Of a DNA stretch of 62,486 nt, positions 43,933-52,047 are shown one piece after another. Made by a program: the position numbers and the translations under genes. The notes below the pieces were generated by a model that saw nothing but the letters and a program-made list of their open reading frames with translations, was not told the DNA's origin and made no database searches. Source of the stretch: a virus; IMG/VR virus record IMGVR_UViG_3300045741_000082, positions 1 through 62,486 of that record; one strand, 5' to 3'. Every line of letters begins with the position of its first letter. Positions within the stretch are counted from its first letter, which is position 1.

Positions 43933-45680
43933 TACTTCTCCTCTTCTTTCTTAGGATTCTTTGCCCTCTTATCCATATTTTTACCAGGCTGTTTAGAGCT
44001 TTCCTCTGAATGCTTGGCTTTATTATCGATTTTAGGTTTAGGAACATCTGCTCCTGAATTTTGAGGCGGTGGCGCTCCATTAGGACCTAATCCATGTTCC
44101 TGCAATGTAGCTCCAGTTTGTGCCTGCAATTCTGTATCAAATTCTGTTTTATCCTGTCTATCTTTTCTACGTTTTTTGATTAGCTTCTGAATTTCACTTT
44201 CGCTCATGTGTGGATACAATTTACCAATAATATGTGTATCTTCTGTATCCAAGAGCTTGGCTTCCATCATTAGATCTTCTTTTTTCGTTTTAGGATCTAC
44301 AGTAAAATCTGGAATTTTATAAGTAATATCTAATTCTGCATTTTCTGAAAATTGTCTATCTGCACCCTTATTGTGGTGGGTATTCCAAAGCTTTTTAATT
44401 ATTTGAAATAATTGTTGCTCTCTCTCTTTAAACAGTCTAGATCGTCTTACGTTATCTTCTATAACTCCGATCTTTTCCATCATTGCTGCAAAACCTGATG
44501 CTGCAGTCTGTTGCTCATATTTTGGCCTTAGTCCGTGATTTATTCTAACCATATCGGTAATAGAATGAATTGTCTTAACTAAACCTACAATATCCGCAGA
44601 AGGATGAGCAAATTTAAAATCTCCTTTTTCTCCAACAGCAACAGCAGTATCTGGACCAAGACTCATACCTAACATAGCTGCGTCAGCATTCCCATCTCTA
44701 AAGATACCAAATCCTGAATCAAACGTTCTGTATTGTCCTGAAGCTCCTATACCACTTACTCCACCTAATCCACCAAATCTAGACTGTGCTGCACCGCCTT
44801 TTAATTGATTATAGTCATCTACTGGTCTTCCTTGTCTCAGTGAGGTAGATCTCTCTACTCCCTTAACAACAGGTACTCCGAATGACTGAAATTTAGCAAT
44901 GTGATTCAAGTCAGTAATTCTCATATTAATTGCGTGATTAGCATATATGAGAGGTTCATTAATAGGTAAAAAGTAGTAATGTGCTGGATCGGAATTAAAG
45001 AATGGTACTGCTGGTATCATTCCATAAGGATTTTTTACTTTGAATCCATTTTGTTTCTCATCGACTATTACGTGAGAATCTGGACTCCAATAAATCCTGT
45101 TAACTCTTCCTAACTCAGTTACGGTCCCTACTTCATTATAAGTAAGGCCTTTACTGGCTCTGGCATCATTTAACCCGTAGTTAGAAGGGCTTGGTATTGA
45201 GGCGGCTACTCCACCTCCAGATATACTTCCACTTTCATGTGCCCATCCACCAAACTTTGTACCAAATCCTATTAATAGTTCGGTAATGTAGTAAGGAGAA
45301 GCTCCATGACGAATGTCATATACTCCACCATGCATAATGTCTAATTGTACTCTTCCGCCTTGATTATCTTTAACTAGCTGTCCAGTGTCTGGATCTACAA
45401 AACTGACTTTAACTAGAACTGTTCCTAATAGTCTCGTCCAACGATCCAGTTTATCCATAAGCATCAGATATCGACTACTTTGTTGAATTTCTTCCCAAAG
45501 TTCTTGGTCTTCTTTTAAAAGTTTTCCTTTTTCGTCTACAACTTGATATATTGGAGATTCTTGATATAAGATAGAAACTTCATCAATGATTTCTTTTGTA
45601 AAATTCATTGGTAAAATTTGTTGTTTTTCTGGATTTCGAAATTGCCTTACTAGGTCTAACCAAACAAATTCATCTTGTCG
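43932..45680 (-). CDS. Portal protein, exon 2
   Basis: The main part (582 residues) of a 627-residue portal protein. The open frame continues upstream of the ATG at 45608 with RQDEFVWLDLVRQFRNPEKQ to the intron border at 45681. Portal-like features are IDEVSILYQESPIYQVVDEK, the LMLMDKLDRWTRLLGTVLVK helix, ITDLNHIAKFQSFGVPVVKG and the C-terminal RRSRLFKEREQQLFQIIKKL region, followed by a charged tail. The portal forms the dodecameric DNA entry vertex. Exon 1 is at 46563..46697. Confidence 0.85.
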   Translation of the reverse strand, partial: RQDEFVWLDLVRQFRNPEKQQILPMNFTKEIIDEVSILYQESPIYQVVDEKGKLLKEDQELWEEIQQSSRYLMLMDKLDRWTRLLGTVLVKVSFVDPDTGQLVKDNQGGRVQLDIMHGGVYDIRHGASPYYITELLIGFGTKFGGWAHESGSISGGGVAASIPSPSNYGLNDARASKGLTYNEVGTVTELGRVNRIYWSPDSHVIVDEKQNGFKVKNPYGMIPAVPFFNSDPAHYYFLPINEPLIYANHAINMRITDLNHIAKFQSFGVPVVKGVERSTSLRQGRPVDDYNQLKGGAAQSRFGGLGGVSGIGASGQYRTFDSGFGIFRDGNADAAMLGMSLGPDTAVAVGEKGDFKFAHPSADIVGLVKTIHSITDMVRINHGLRPKYEQQTAASGFAAMMEKIGVIEDNVRRSRLFKEREQQLFQIIKKLWNTHHNKGADRQFSENAELDITYKIPDFTVDPKTKKEDLMMEAKLLDTEDTHIIGKLYPHMSESEIQKLIKKRRKDRQDKTEFDTELQAQTGATLQEHGLGPNGAPPPQNSGADVPKPKIDNKAKHSEESSKQPGKNMDKRAKNPKKEEEK

Positions 45681-46562
45681 CTTTTGTTGTGGACTATATC
45701 TTCAACTAAGTAACTAGTTGCTTCGCTTTCTCGATGAGGGCATCCATTCTATATTTTTCATATAGATTAGGATATCTAGTATCATATTTTAGGTCTATTT
45801 TATAGAGCATACAAGGTATTATGTAATCTTTTATAATTTCTCTAAATTTTGCAAAATTAGTGGAGTTAAATTCTATGTAGAACTTTTTTCCACCCTTTTT
45901 AAAGCAATTATAAATTTTTATATCTATATCCCATACTTCTTTAAAATATTGTTTAATTATAAGATGTTCTTCATAAGAAAAACTTAATGACCAGATTCTT
46001 GCTCTTCTACTTAAGTACTTAGATCTGTCTTTTGGAGATGTCTGTAAACATAGTTGACCATCGTCCATGTACCAAACAGCTAAACCTAATGGATTTAACT
46101 TGTTTAATAATTCTCTAGTTACTTTTTTAGTGCCATTTGGGTAAAATTTTTCTCTTAACTTGTCAAAGTAAACTAGACAATTTGTGTTTAATTGCCAATC
46201 TTCTCTAGGAGTTTGTCTTATATTTACAGTTACTGGGTGTATTTGGAGTAGTATTTTTTTCTTAAACTCTAACAATTCTTTCTGCTCGTTACAATGACTG
46301 CACTTAAAGTAAGCAGTATGAGTAACTTTTTTTTTAATTATTGACGAGTCTCCTAAAACAGTACCTACCACAAATGCATCTAACTCTGAACTTCTTAAAC
46401 TATTTATGTTCACTAAAGGTTTCCCTTTCTATTAATATGATATTAAACTCATTAGTCTCTGAACCTTATATAACATTTCTATTATATCTTGGCTGCTGAT
46501 TGTTGTCAATGGACAATTTCCAGCAATTAACGAAGTTTAAAGAGGGCCGATTTAATTGGTTA
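45681..46562 (-). other. Group I intron interrupting the portal gene
   Basis: All conserved elements are visible on the - strand. P1: exon end GAGGGT pairs with GCCCTC (46547-46542), leaving a U.G pair at the 5' splice site. P: AATTGCTGGAAA (46528-46517). Q: AATCAGCAGCCAAG (46501-46488). R: GTTCAGAGACTAA (46464-46452). S: AAGATATAGTCC (45702-45691). The last base is G (45681). A possible P10 pairs exon 2 CGA with TCG beside the guide. Splicing joins codon GGT to CGA in frame. The 882-nt intron carries a LAGLIDADG gene. Confidence 0.9.
45706..46413 (-). CDS. Intron-encoded LAGLIDADG homing endonuclease
   Basis: A 235-residue protein read from a GTG at 46413. Two LAGLIDADG-type helices are visible: LDAFVVGTVLGDSSI (residues 11-25) and PLGLAVWYMDDGQL (108-121), each with its acidic residue (D22 and D118 region). 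A CSHC pair (residues 38-41) is also present. The enzyme would cut intronless portal genes and make the intron mobile. The frame lies fully inside the intron, between the R and S elements. Confidence 0.85.
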   Translation of the reverse strand: MNINSLRSSELDAFVVGTVLGDSSIIKKKVTHTAYFKCSHCNEQKELLEFKKKILLQIHPVTVNIRQTPREDWQLNTNCLVYFDKLREKFYPNGTKKVTRELLNKLNPLGLAVWYMDDGQLCLQTSPKDRSKYLSRRARIWSLSFSYEEHLIIKQYFKEVWDIDIKIYNCFKKGGKKFYIEFNSTNFAKFREIIKDYIIPCMLYKIDLKYDTRYPNLYEKYRMDALIEKAKQLVT

Positions 46563-46697
46563 ACCCTCATAAAATGCTAAAGCAATCTCTGTAATCCACT
46601 GCCTGTAATATACATCTTCGTAAAGATATACTCCTACAGAACTCAATCCTCCTAATCTGCTGATTGGGTGATTGGCGATTCCAAGATTAAAACTCAC
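46563..46697 (-). CDS. Portal protein, exon 1
   Basis: Forty-five codons starting with GTG at 46697, preceded by AAGGAGG at a good distance. They encode MSFNLGIANHPISRLGGLSS, then VGVYLYEDVYYRQWITEIAL and AFYEG. The frame meets a stop just after the splice site and is in phase with exon 2 once the intron is removed. The N-terminal segment belongs to the portal and would be missed if the gene were started at the ATG at 45608. Confidence 0.85.
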
Positions 46698-46753
46698 TTA
46701 TTCCTCCTTATCCTCTAGATAATGGATCAACTAGCTCTTCTAGTTAATTAGAT

Positions 46754-46912
46754 AAAAAATGTGGGGTCAGTTTTCGTTCCACATACATCTTGCGATTGCG
46801 GGAACCCAACGTACGCCTAATACCGTACTGACCGTGTGGGGAGTAGTTATCAACAGAACTACAATTCCGTTTACTTAATAACTTAGGTCCATCACTGTTT
46901 GTAGCCACCACA
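46754..46912 (-). ncRNA. Structured RNA candidate upstream of the portal gene
   Basis: This non-coding stretch is richer in G+C than its surroundings and full of perfect complements on the - strand. A 5' domain is closed by TGTGG (46912-46908) with the first CCACA (46841-46835 region) and holds CTACAA/TTGTAG. A second domain is closed by GGTCA/TGACC (46833-46829 with 46769-46765) and holds hairpins GTACG/CGTAC and GTTCC/GGAAC. It ends in CCCCACATTTTTT. The 5' TGTGG could pair with either of two CCCCACA copies, like a switch. Function is inferred; it may be a leader element or a separate small RNA. Confidence 0.5.
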
Positions 46913-46917
46913 AAAAA

Positions 46918-47190
46918 TTAAACTTCTGTTTCTCCAACTCCGCCGCTTTTTGGAAGAGTGTGCTCAGTTCCCTCATTTACACCTTTTACTCCAGGAGGAG
47001 CGTCTTGTGTAGGGAGAGCTTTTTTCTTAGTAGTGGGGGCTTTTGATTGCATTCCCTCTTCTTTAGAATAAGCTGGTTCTTTGTGTTGCATTGAAGGTTC
47101 TGTTTTTGGCGCATCAGATTGAGCGTCCTCATCTTGTTTATATGATCCAGGACGTGGTGCTTTCATACCTTTACTTTTATATGCCATCAT
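46918..47190 (-). CDS. Small hydrophilic virion-region protein
   Basis: A 90-residue disordered, charged protein (APRPGSYKQDEDAQSDAPKT, KEEGMQSKAPTTKKKALPTQ) ending GGVGETEV. It lies between the terminase group and the structured RNA. Composition resembles the Lys-rich cluster at 5-6 kb. Function not recognised. Confidence 0.55.
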   Translation of the reverse strand: MMAYKSKGMKAPRPGSYKQDEDAQSDAPKTEPSMQHKEPAYSKEEGMQSKAPTTKKKALPTQDAPPGVKGVNEGTEHTLPKSGGVGETEV

Positions 47191-47202
47191 TTTAAATACT
47201 CC

Positions 47203-47484
47203 TTATTTTTTCTTTTTGCCTTTATATAACATTTCTCTATCTAATGCTGCTGTTGGTTTTAGTCCTTCTGAAGCAACATCTAAGAAGCTTGAGCTAGGAT
47301 TTTGTTCTTTTGCAGCCTTAAACCAATTTGCAGTAGCTTCTTTTACGGTCATAGCTGGTTTTCCATCTAACATATTAGATTTACCAGCTCCTTCTGGAGG
47401 AGCTACCTCTTTCATTTTATGTTGTTGACCAACAAGATTAGTAATCTCTTTTACAGTCAACTCTTTTTGCTTTTGTTTTTTCAT
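47203..47484 (-). CDS. Small virion-region protein with LYKG-like end
   Basis: A 93-residue protein. The ATG at 47484 overlaps the upstream stop as TAATG with AGAGGA upstream, so it is preferred over the longer frame to 47511. It has KQKQKELTVKEITNLVGQQH and ends in ALDREMLYKGKKKK. That end resembles the LYG tag but is too different to claim membership. Confidence 0.6.
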   Translation of the reverse strand: MKKQKQKELTVKEITNLVGQQHKMKEVAPPEGAGKSNMLDGKPAMTVKEATANWFKAAKEQNPSSSFLDVASEGLKPTAALDREMLYKGKKKK

Positions 47485-47711
47485 TATAAAAGTCCTCTTT
47501 TTGTTAGCCAATCTACGGCAAACTCATTAACTTTTTCAAATCTCTCTAAATTAGACAAATCCTTATAATCTGAGTTGTACATGGCCCCAGAAAATTCTGA
47601 GTAGATGGCAGCATATAAAGCGGAAATAACATCAGTTGCCTGTGCTTCTGGCTTTAGTTTACTTTTATCTATACAGAACATCTTATTTTTTCTATATATC
47701 AATTTTTCCAT
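47484..47711 (-). CDS. Small protein, unknown
   Basis: A 75-residue protein (LIYRKNKMFCIDKSKLKPEA, then VISALYAAIYSEFSGAMYN, and FAVDWLTKRGLL). It is a compact helical protein sharing start/stop bases with both neighbours, so it is likely co-translated. No family recognised. Confidence 0.55.
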   Translation of the reverse strand: MEKLIYRKNKMFCIDKSKLKPEAQATDVISALYAAIYSEFSGAMYNSDYKDLSNLERFEKVNEFAVDWLTKRGLL

Positions 47712-48022
47712 TATAGTGCTACCAAATGTAGTCTTCCTGCTCCACCAGTTCTAGTAACTCTTACAACTCTAACCAAGTGAGTATTATAAGTTAGTGGCAC
47801 AGTAGCCGTGAAAGCAGTTGACCCATAAAAATCAGTACCATTTGTTGAAAATTCTACTGTACCAGCCAAAGTACCGTCTGATTGAATCGTTACCTTTTCT
47901 GATACGTTACTTAGTTCTATCACTTCACTTGTGTTTGACGCATTTAGCAAATCAGTCAGTTCTAAATCCCCTACTAATGTAGGTTGTCTTACTTTCCTTG
48001 CTTGAGCTTTAGAAATAGCCAT
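47711..48022 (-). CDS. Small beta-rich virion-type protein
   Basis: A 103-residue protein with DLELTDLLNASNTSEVIEL followed by VTIQSDGTLAGTVEFSTNG and HLVRVVRVTRTGGAGRLHLV. This pattern of single-domain beta protein appears in capsid decoration or vertex proteins, inferred only. It overlaps the terminase stop by one base. Confidence 0.55.
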   Translation of the reverse strand: MAISKAQARKVRQPTLVGDLELTDLLNASNTSEVIELSNVSEKVTIQSDGTLAGTVEFSTNGTDFYGSTAFTATVPLTYNTHLVRVVRVTRTGGAGRLHLVAL

Positions 48023-49644
48023 TAAATAACTCCTTTTACGACACTAAAATGCTGACCAGTATCGTGAAATAAATAAACCATCAAGTATCTTAAGGCATCT
48101 AATAACCCTTCATACCCTTCTGGTGTTTCATCGTAATCTTCTTTAAGGCTTCCGTTCTTACCCCTTTTAAATACTGCAGTACTTAAAGCATAAATAGTAT
48201 TAACACAATTTCTTGTAATAAATAATTTAGGTCTTTTTATGTGCTGCTTATTTTCATCAGTAAGTGGTTTTCCTTTTTGATCAAATTGTGGAAATTCTAA
48301 CCACAACCTTATCATATTTGCTCCAGTTTCCCTGTCTTGCTTAAGTCCTACTGGCCTTCTATCTTTTCCTAAAACAGCTTCAAAATCATCCCAAGCTGTT
48401 CTACCATTTAATTGAACCTGATCTCCAGAAATATCTGCTATGATGTCATTGCACCTTATATGGTGTTGTTTAGATATCTCTTTTAATTCAGACTTCCAAA
48501 TACTTATTGCTTGCTTAGTTAAGTCTTTTTCTTTGTCTATTATCTGCTGTGCTTGCATGTAGCTTGAAGTGTGTGGCGTAAATCTTTCATCGAAAATCAC
48601 CACATCTCCATACTTATTAACTTGTGCAAATATTGTACTAGCTGGTTTAGCAAAGTTGTGATCACAAGCAGCATATACTGGTCCTTCATCAGGATGCCAT
48701 ATATAATCTATAACATTCGGAAATCTATTAAAATCTGTTTCTTCTACTAAAAATCCAGGAAAACAACTATCAGAAACCGCCTCAAAATCTGCAAGATATT
48801 CTTGCTTAAATTTAACCAGCTTTCCAGACAATGCCGCTCTTCTGTACGCCGAATCTATTTCTTCCTTTGATTTTTCTGCACTTGACGATAGTAATGGATT
48901 ATCATAACTTGTTCTTTGAAAGGAACTCCATTCTGTCATATCGTTACTTACTTGAGCTTCTTCATCGAAGGTAATAGATACTTTCCCTTCTCGCTGTTTT
49001 TTTCCAGTTTGCCCATACAAAAATAACTTGTAGAAACTATTTTTTCCTCGTGGAGTACTGATAAATATAGCACTACCACTTTTATCCATCAAAGTTGGAG
49101 TTAGCATTTGAGTCCAGATATCTTCAAGAGAGGGGTTTAATGCCGCCTCATCCACAATGACTAGATCGTTTGCTTCCCCTGCCAAGCTATCTACGTTCTC
49201 CATAGATTTAGCTTCCAGAACAGAACCCCAAGGAGTCTCTAAATAATAGTCTCCTTTTTGGTTACGTGCTCTTCCCCCTCCAGGTTTTCCTGGACGAATA
49301 ATCTTTAATTGAATAACTAAGATATGATATAGTTCTCTAAACACCTTTTCGCACAAACTATAGTCAGGGGCTACTATCCACACCCTTCTATTCATTTGCA
49401 TTAGTACAGCTAAAGCTATCAAGGAGGTTAGTAGAGTTTTTCCCCATCGTCTTCCACAAGCTAGAGTTTTAAATCTAGCTATGTCTTTGATGACTTCTAA
49501 GTGTCCTTCATGTAAAGGCTGTATAAGCTTTCCTTGACTAGTTCTTACCTTGTTGTCACACAAATATTTAGCCAAACCTTCTATATCCAATTCATGGATT
49601 CTTAGAGGTTTACCTTCTACGTTAAACTGTTCTATTTGTGACAT
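48022..49644 (-). CDS. terL: Terminase large subunit
   Basis: A 540-residue DNA packaging motor. The ATPase domain has Walker A ACGRRWGKT (residues 62-70) and Walker B LVIVDEA (161-167), followed by a SAIFISTPRGKNSFYKLF coupling region (191-208). The nuclease domain has the first acidic residue in VYAACDHNFAKPAST (D328), a second region IIADISGDQ (about 402-410) and a late YEGLLDALRYLMVYLF. It is complete and lies 26 bp downstream of the small-subunit candidate. Confidence 0.95.
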   Translation of the reverse strand: MSQIEQFNVEGKPLRIHELDIEGLAKYLCDNKVRTSQGKLIQPLHEGHLEVIKDIARFKTLACGRRWGKTLLTSLIALAVLMQMNRRVWIVAPDYSLCEKVFRELYHILVIQLKIIRPGKPGGGRARNQKGDYYLETPWGSVLEAKSMENVDSLAGEANDLVIVDEAALNPSLEDIWTQMLTPTLMDKSGSAIFISTPRGKNSFYKLFLYGQTGKKQREGKVSITFDEEAQVSNDMTEWSSFQRTSYDNPLLSSSAEKSKEEIDSAYRRAALSGKLVKFKQEYLADFEAVSDSCFPGFLVEETDFNRFPNVIDYIWHPDEGPVYAACDHNFAKPASTIFAQVNKYGDVVIFDERFTPHTSSYMQAQQIIDKEKDLTKQAISIWKSELKEISKQHHIRCNDIIADISGDQVQLNGRTAWDDFEAVLGKDRRPVGLKQDRETGANMIRLWLEFPQFDQKGKPLTDENKQHIKRPKLFITRNCVNTIYALSTAVFKRGKNGSLKEDYDETPEGYEGLLDALRYLMVYLFHDTGQHFSVVKGVI

Positions 49645-49670
49645 ACTCTTGCTCTTCTCAAATGTGTCGA

Positions 49671-50264
49671 TTAAGATTCATTCTTCTTTTTGCCGTGAAG
49701 GATATTGTTAATCTCTCGATACACTTCAACAGACTTATTATCAACTTCCATTTTTTCTGAGTAATCTCCACTAAGAGTTAACCAGATTTTGGCAGCAGCA
49801 TCAGATTTATCTATGGCCCTTTCTCTCAAAGACTCGATAACCTTAGCTCGTTTCTGTGCAGTAAACAATCCGTCTGCTCTTACATATCCCCAAACAGCCT
49901 CATCCCAACCCTCTTTTTTAACCCATTCTCTAACAGACCTCATTGTAGGTATACTTTTTAAAAGTATATCTTTTGATACTTCATCATCTGTGTAGCGAGT
50001 TTCAATTAGTTGTTTCAACTCTTCTACCATCTCAGTTAATGGAGGTAAGCTCTTTGGGTTAACTATAGTGTGAGCAGCCATAATTTCTTGTAGCAACTCC
50101 TGAGTCAACGTCCAGTTAGAATTTTTATTCGAAAGTTTTTTAACATTGTGATAGGCTTCTACTTGGGCTGCAGATTTCTCTATAGCCTCATTTTTATATA
50201 GCCTTAAATGTTCTCCAGAACTATCTTTCTTTGTGCTTTGATCTTTTTTGTCGTCTTCGCTCAT
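49671..50264 (-). CDS. terS: Terminase small subunit
   Basis: A 197-residue protein next to the large subunit. It has a charged N-terminus, a helical core with MRSVREWVKKEGWDEAVWGY typical of a DNA-binding helix-turn-helix part, and a C-terminal IWLTLSGDYSEKMEVDNKSV, close to the ending of many small terminases. It would recognise the packaging site and regulate the motor. Family assignment rests on position and this ending. Confidence 0.75.
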   Translation of the reverse strand: MSEDDKKDQSTKKDSSGEHLRLYKNEAIEKSAAQVEAYHNVKKLSNKNSNWTLTQELLQEIMAAHTIVNPKSLPPLTEMVEELKQLIETRYTDDEVSKDILLKSIPTMRSVREWVKKEGWDEAVWGYVRADGLFTAQKRAKVIESLRERAIDKSDAAAKIWLTLSGDYSEKMEVDNKSVEVYREINNILHGKKKNES

Positions 50265-50361
50265 ATTGATCTACCTTGCTAGTGTCAACAACTATCTTTG
50301 ATCTAAGTTTGTTGTTAGATAATACAGCAGCTTTCTTAAGAGTTACTGTCTTCTGTTTCAT
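50221..50361 (-). CDS. 46-residue basic micro-protein bridging zinc-ribbon and terminase genes
   Basis: An open frame fills the gap between the zinc-ribbon gene and the small terminase and overlaps both ends. It encodes MKQKTVTLKKAAVLSNNKLR, then VVDTSKVDQYERRRQKRSKH and KER. Coding is supported by gap filling, a basic composition and absence of another gene there. It might bind DNA; this is inferred from charge. Confidence 0.5.
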   Translation of the reverse strand: MKQKTVTLKKAAVLSNNKLRSKIVVDTSKVDQYERRRQKRSKHKER

Positions 50362-50563
50362 TCTTCTTAGCTTTCTTTTGAAATTTTTTATCTAAAACTT
50401 CTTCTTTTGGTACTTCCACAATCAAAGACTCTGGAGACTTTTGAAAACTAGTGTTGCATTTTTTGTTCATGCACCGCTTAGGTTTAAGGTCTGCCCATTC
50501 CTCTCTTATTGAAGTAGTCCACCCACAGTTCTTGCAAGTGTACTTAATCTTGTTTCCTACCAT
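50336..50563 (-). CDS. Zinc-ribbon protein
   Basis: A 75-residue protein starting at ATG 50563 (preceded by GAGGAG, itself within the longer frame). The ribbon is YTCKNCGWTTSIREEW and KRCMNKKCNTSFQ, giving CxxC and CxxxxC. The C-terminal half is charged. It may be a small regulator or packaging accessory, since it lies upstream of the terminase genes. Confidence 0.65.
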   Translation of the reverse strand: MVGNKIKYTCKNCGWTTSIREEWADLKPKRCMNKKCNTSFQKSPESLIVEVPKEEVLDKKFQKKAKKNETEDSNS

Positions 50564-50686
50564 TTGTTTTCTCCTCAAAACGTAAGTAGGATATATCTAT
50601 TTTTGAAATAATTAATAAGCGTCTGTCCAAGTTTCCTTTTTTGTTATGTAAACAATTAATAAGGTTGAAAAACTACTGACTATAAC

Positions 50687-50998
50687 TTAATGTATTCCTT
50701 CATGAATATATCCTACTTTATTATTTTCTATACTCGTATAAACAACTGATCCATCTGGTAGGTCCATTCTATAAATAACCGATAAGCCTAAACGTGAACA
50801 CTCATTTTTTACGAGTGAGTACTGTTCTTTTGTTAAAGGTTGTCCGTGGTCAGTAAGAGTAGGTACTATCTCATACTTATCTGTTCCTGCCAGGATTTTA
50901 AAGAAATGGTCGTCAAACTGCTCGTTTTCTTCCACCAGCTTGTTAAATTGCTCTTCTGATAACTCTTCGGGTTTGTTGGGTTTTTTAGGTGTTGACAA
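50687..50998 (-). CDS. Small protein, TTG start
   Basis: A 103-residue protein read from TTG at 50998 with GGGAG upstream. It has PKKPNKPEELSEEQFNKLVE, then DHFFKILAGTDKYEIVPTLT and YRMDLPDGSVVYTSIENNK. It lacks the LYG tag. It is the first gene after the promoter-like motif at 51021-51042 and may start the late block. Function unknown. Confidence 0.6.
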   Translation of the reverse strand: MSTPKKPNKPEELSEEQFNKLVEENEQFDDHFFKILAGTDKYEIVPTLTDHGQPLTKEQYSLVKNECSRLGLSVIYRMDLPDGSVVYTSIENNKVGYIHEGIH

Positions 50999-51020
50999 AG
51001 TTGCTCTCCCGTATATATCT

Positions 51021-51042
51021 ATATGTATATACTAAGTAAACG
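51021..51042 (-). promoter_or_regulatory. Promoter-like motif, copy 1 of 3
   Basis: On the - strand the sequence reads GTTTACTTAGTATATACATA. It lies upstream of the TTG-start gene 50687..50998 and just after the last tagged gene. Two further copies lie at 52087-52107 and 53891-53912, always in a gap upstream of a - strand gene. The -35-like TTKACT is not at 17 bp from a good -10, so a phage-specific promoter or activator site is more likely than a plain sigma-70 promoter. Confidence 0.55.
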
Positions 51043-51285
51043 TTAACCGTAAAGAATTTTCGTCATTTTTGTTATTTTTTCTTCTGGAATGATCTTTCCT
51101 AGCTGTTTTAGCCTATCTTTATGTATTGCCCTAATGTATTGGTGGTCCCATCTTCCATAATAGTCTACGTTAGCATCGTAACTCTTTATATCATAATATA
51201 TTCCAGTATCGTCTACATATACGTCTATGATTCTAAATAGTTGTTTTTGTTCAGTTAATAAGAAATCCCCTACATTAATTTCCAT
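51043..51285 (-). CDS. LYG-tagged small SH3-like protein
   Basis: An 80-residue protein with INVGDFLLTEQKQLFRIIDV, a short beta barrel-like pattern (G-D-x-x...Y-x-I-x), and the tag MTKILYG at its end. The start codon lies inside the tag codons of the upstream gene. It is the last gene of the array; here the tag uses TAC for Tyr and holds no start codon, as expected when no gene follows closely. Function unknown. Confidence 0.7.
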   Translation of the reverse strand: MEINVGDFLLTEQKQLFRIIDVYVDDTGIYYDIKSYDANVDYYGRWDHQYIRAIHKDRLKQLGKIIPEEKITKMTKILYG

Positions 51286-51601
51286 ACAATACCTTCATAG
51301 TTTTCTTATTAGCTTCAACCTTTTTTAGGAAATCTGGACTAATTTCTAACAGTACCTCATCTCCAATATAACCCACACGAGACACATATAACTTATTAGA
51401 GTTAAATAAAGACGGCCCAACAACCTCAAATAAGGACTTAAGGAAGGTACATCTAACTATCTCACCATCTGCAAAATCCTCTAATATGTTGCTAGTAGAC
51501 AACTTTTTATACATTTCTGGGCTTTTTCGTATATTAGCTTCTGCTATACTTATTACCATCTGATCGTCATCACTTATCGTCATTTCCTTTATCTTTCCCA
51601 T
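51275..51601 (-). CDS. LYG-tagged small protein
   Basis: A 108-residue protein (KEMTISDDDQMVISIAEANI, then DGEIVRCTFLKSLFEVVGPS) ending TMKVLYGN. Its tag DNA reads AAGGTATTGTATGGA-like across the codons and supplies the ATG of the next gene (51285). Its own ATG (51601) is inside the tag of the upstream gene. Body unrecognised. Confidence 0.7.
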   Translation of the reverse strand: MGKIKEMTISDDDQMVISIAEANIRKSPEMYKKLSTSNILEDFADGEIVRCTFLKSLFEVVGPSLFNSNKLYVSRVGYIGDEVLLEISPDFLKKVEANKKTMKVLYGN

Positions 51602-51824
51602 ATAACACCTTTATAGCCTTTACAGAGGCTTCTGAGTTGTACTTGGCAAGAAGACCTTCCCTAACCATTAACTGCCTTGGGTAGGCCGTTTTATCGCCTT
51701 TTAGGACTATCCCACAAACGTAAGGGTCTGACGGTATCTGAGGATTTAGCATGTGTACTGTTTTTACCACATATATCCTATTTTCGTAGAATACAAGGTC
51801 TCCAATATCAAACTTACTATCCAT
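51570..51824 (-). CDS. LYG-tagged small SH3-like protein
   Basis: An 84-residue protein (KFDIGDLVFYENRIYVVKTV, then VCGIVLKGDKTAYPRQLMV) ending AIKVLYGKDKGNDDK. Start at 51824 lies in the tag of the upstream gene. Its own tag contains AAAGGTGTTATATGG, with SD-like AAAGG six bases before the ATG of the next gene (51601). The G-D-x-V...Y-V-V-K-x-V pattern indicates a small SH3-like barrel. Confidence 0.75.
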   Translation of the reverse strand: MDSKFDIGDLVFYENRIYVVKTVHMLNPQIPSDPYVCGIVLKGDKTAYPRQLMVREGLLAKYNSEASVKAIKVLYGKDKGNDDK

Positions 51825-52047
51825 ATAGCACCAATAGGGTTAAAAGTCTTTTTTTATCAGTTATCTCTTTAGCTTTGTCTATTTCAATATTTATGGTATG
51901 TCTGTCTAAGATAAGCTCAAATAGGTTCAATCTATGCTTTCTTAAGGGTATACACTCAAAATATTCTTTACATTCGCTTAATTCGTTATAACCTATTCCA
52001 ACTACAATGTAGATGTCGCTTTGATATTCAATAAACCTAAATTTCAT
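51817..52047 (-). CDS. LYG-tagged small protein
   Basis: A 76-residue protein (FRFIEYQSDIYIVVGIGYNE) ending LLTLLVLYG. Its start ATG is in a copy of the sequence found at the tag junction of 52385 (19 identical bases), although no complete gene ends there. The tag overlaps the next gene's start (51824). An SD and a hairpin precede it (52060-52078). Function unknown. Confidence 0.7.
   Translation of the reverse strand: MKFRFIEYQSDIYIVVGIGYNELSECKEYFECIPLRKHRLNLFELILDRHTINIEIDKAKEITDKKRLLTLLVLYG

Noticed and set aside
46765-46833. tRNA gene closed by GGTCAGT/ACTGACC
   Set aside because: The outer stem is tRNA-like, but there is no anticodon arm, no T-loop TTCRA and the inner stems do not fit a cloverleaf.
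47203-47217. MLYKG end of 47203..47484 counted as an LYG tag
   Set aside because: The lysine between Tyr and Gly and the missing K-[VI] make it too different; one short match is expected by chance.
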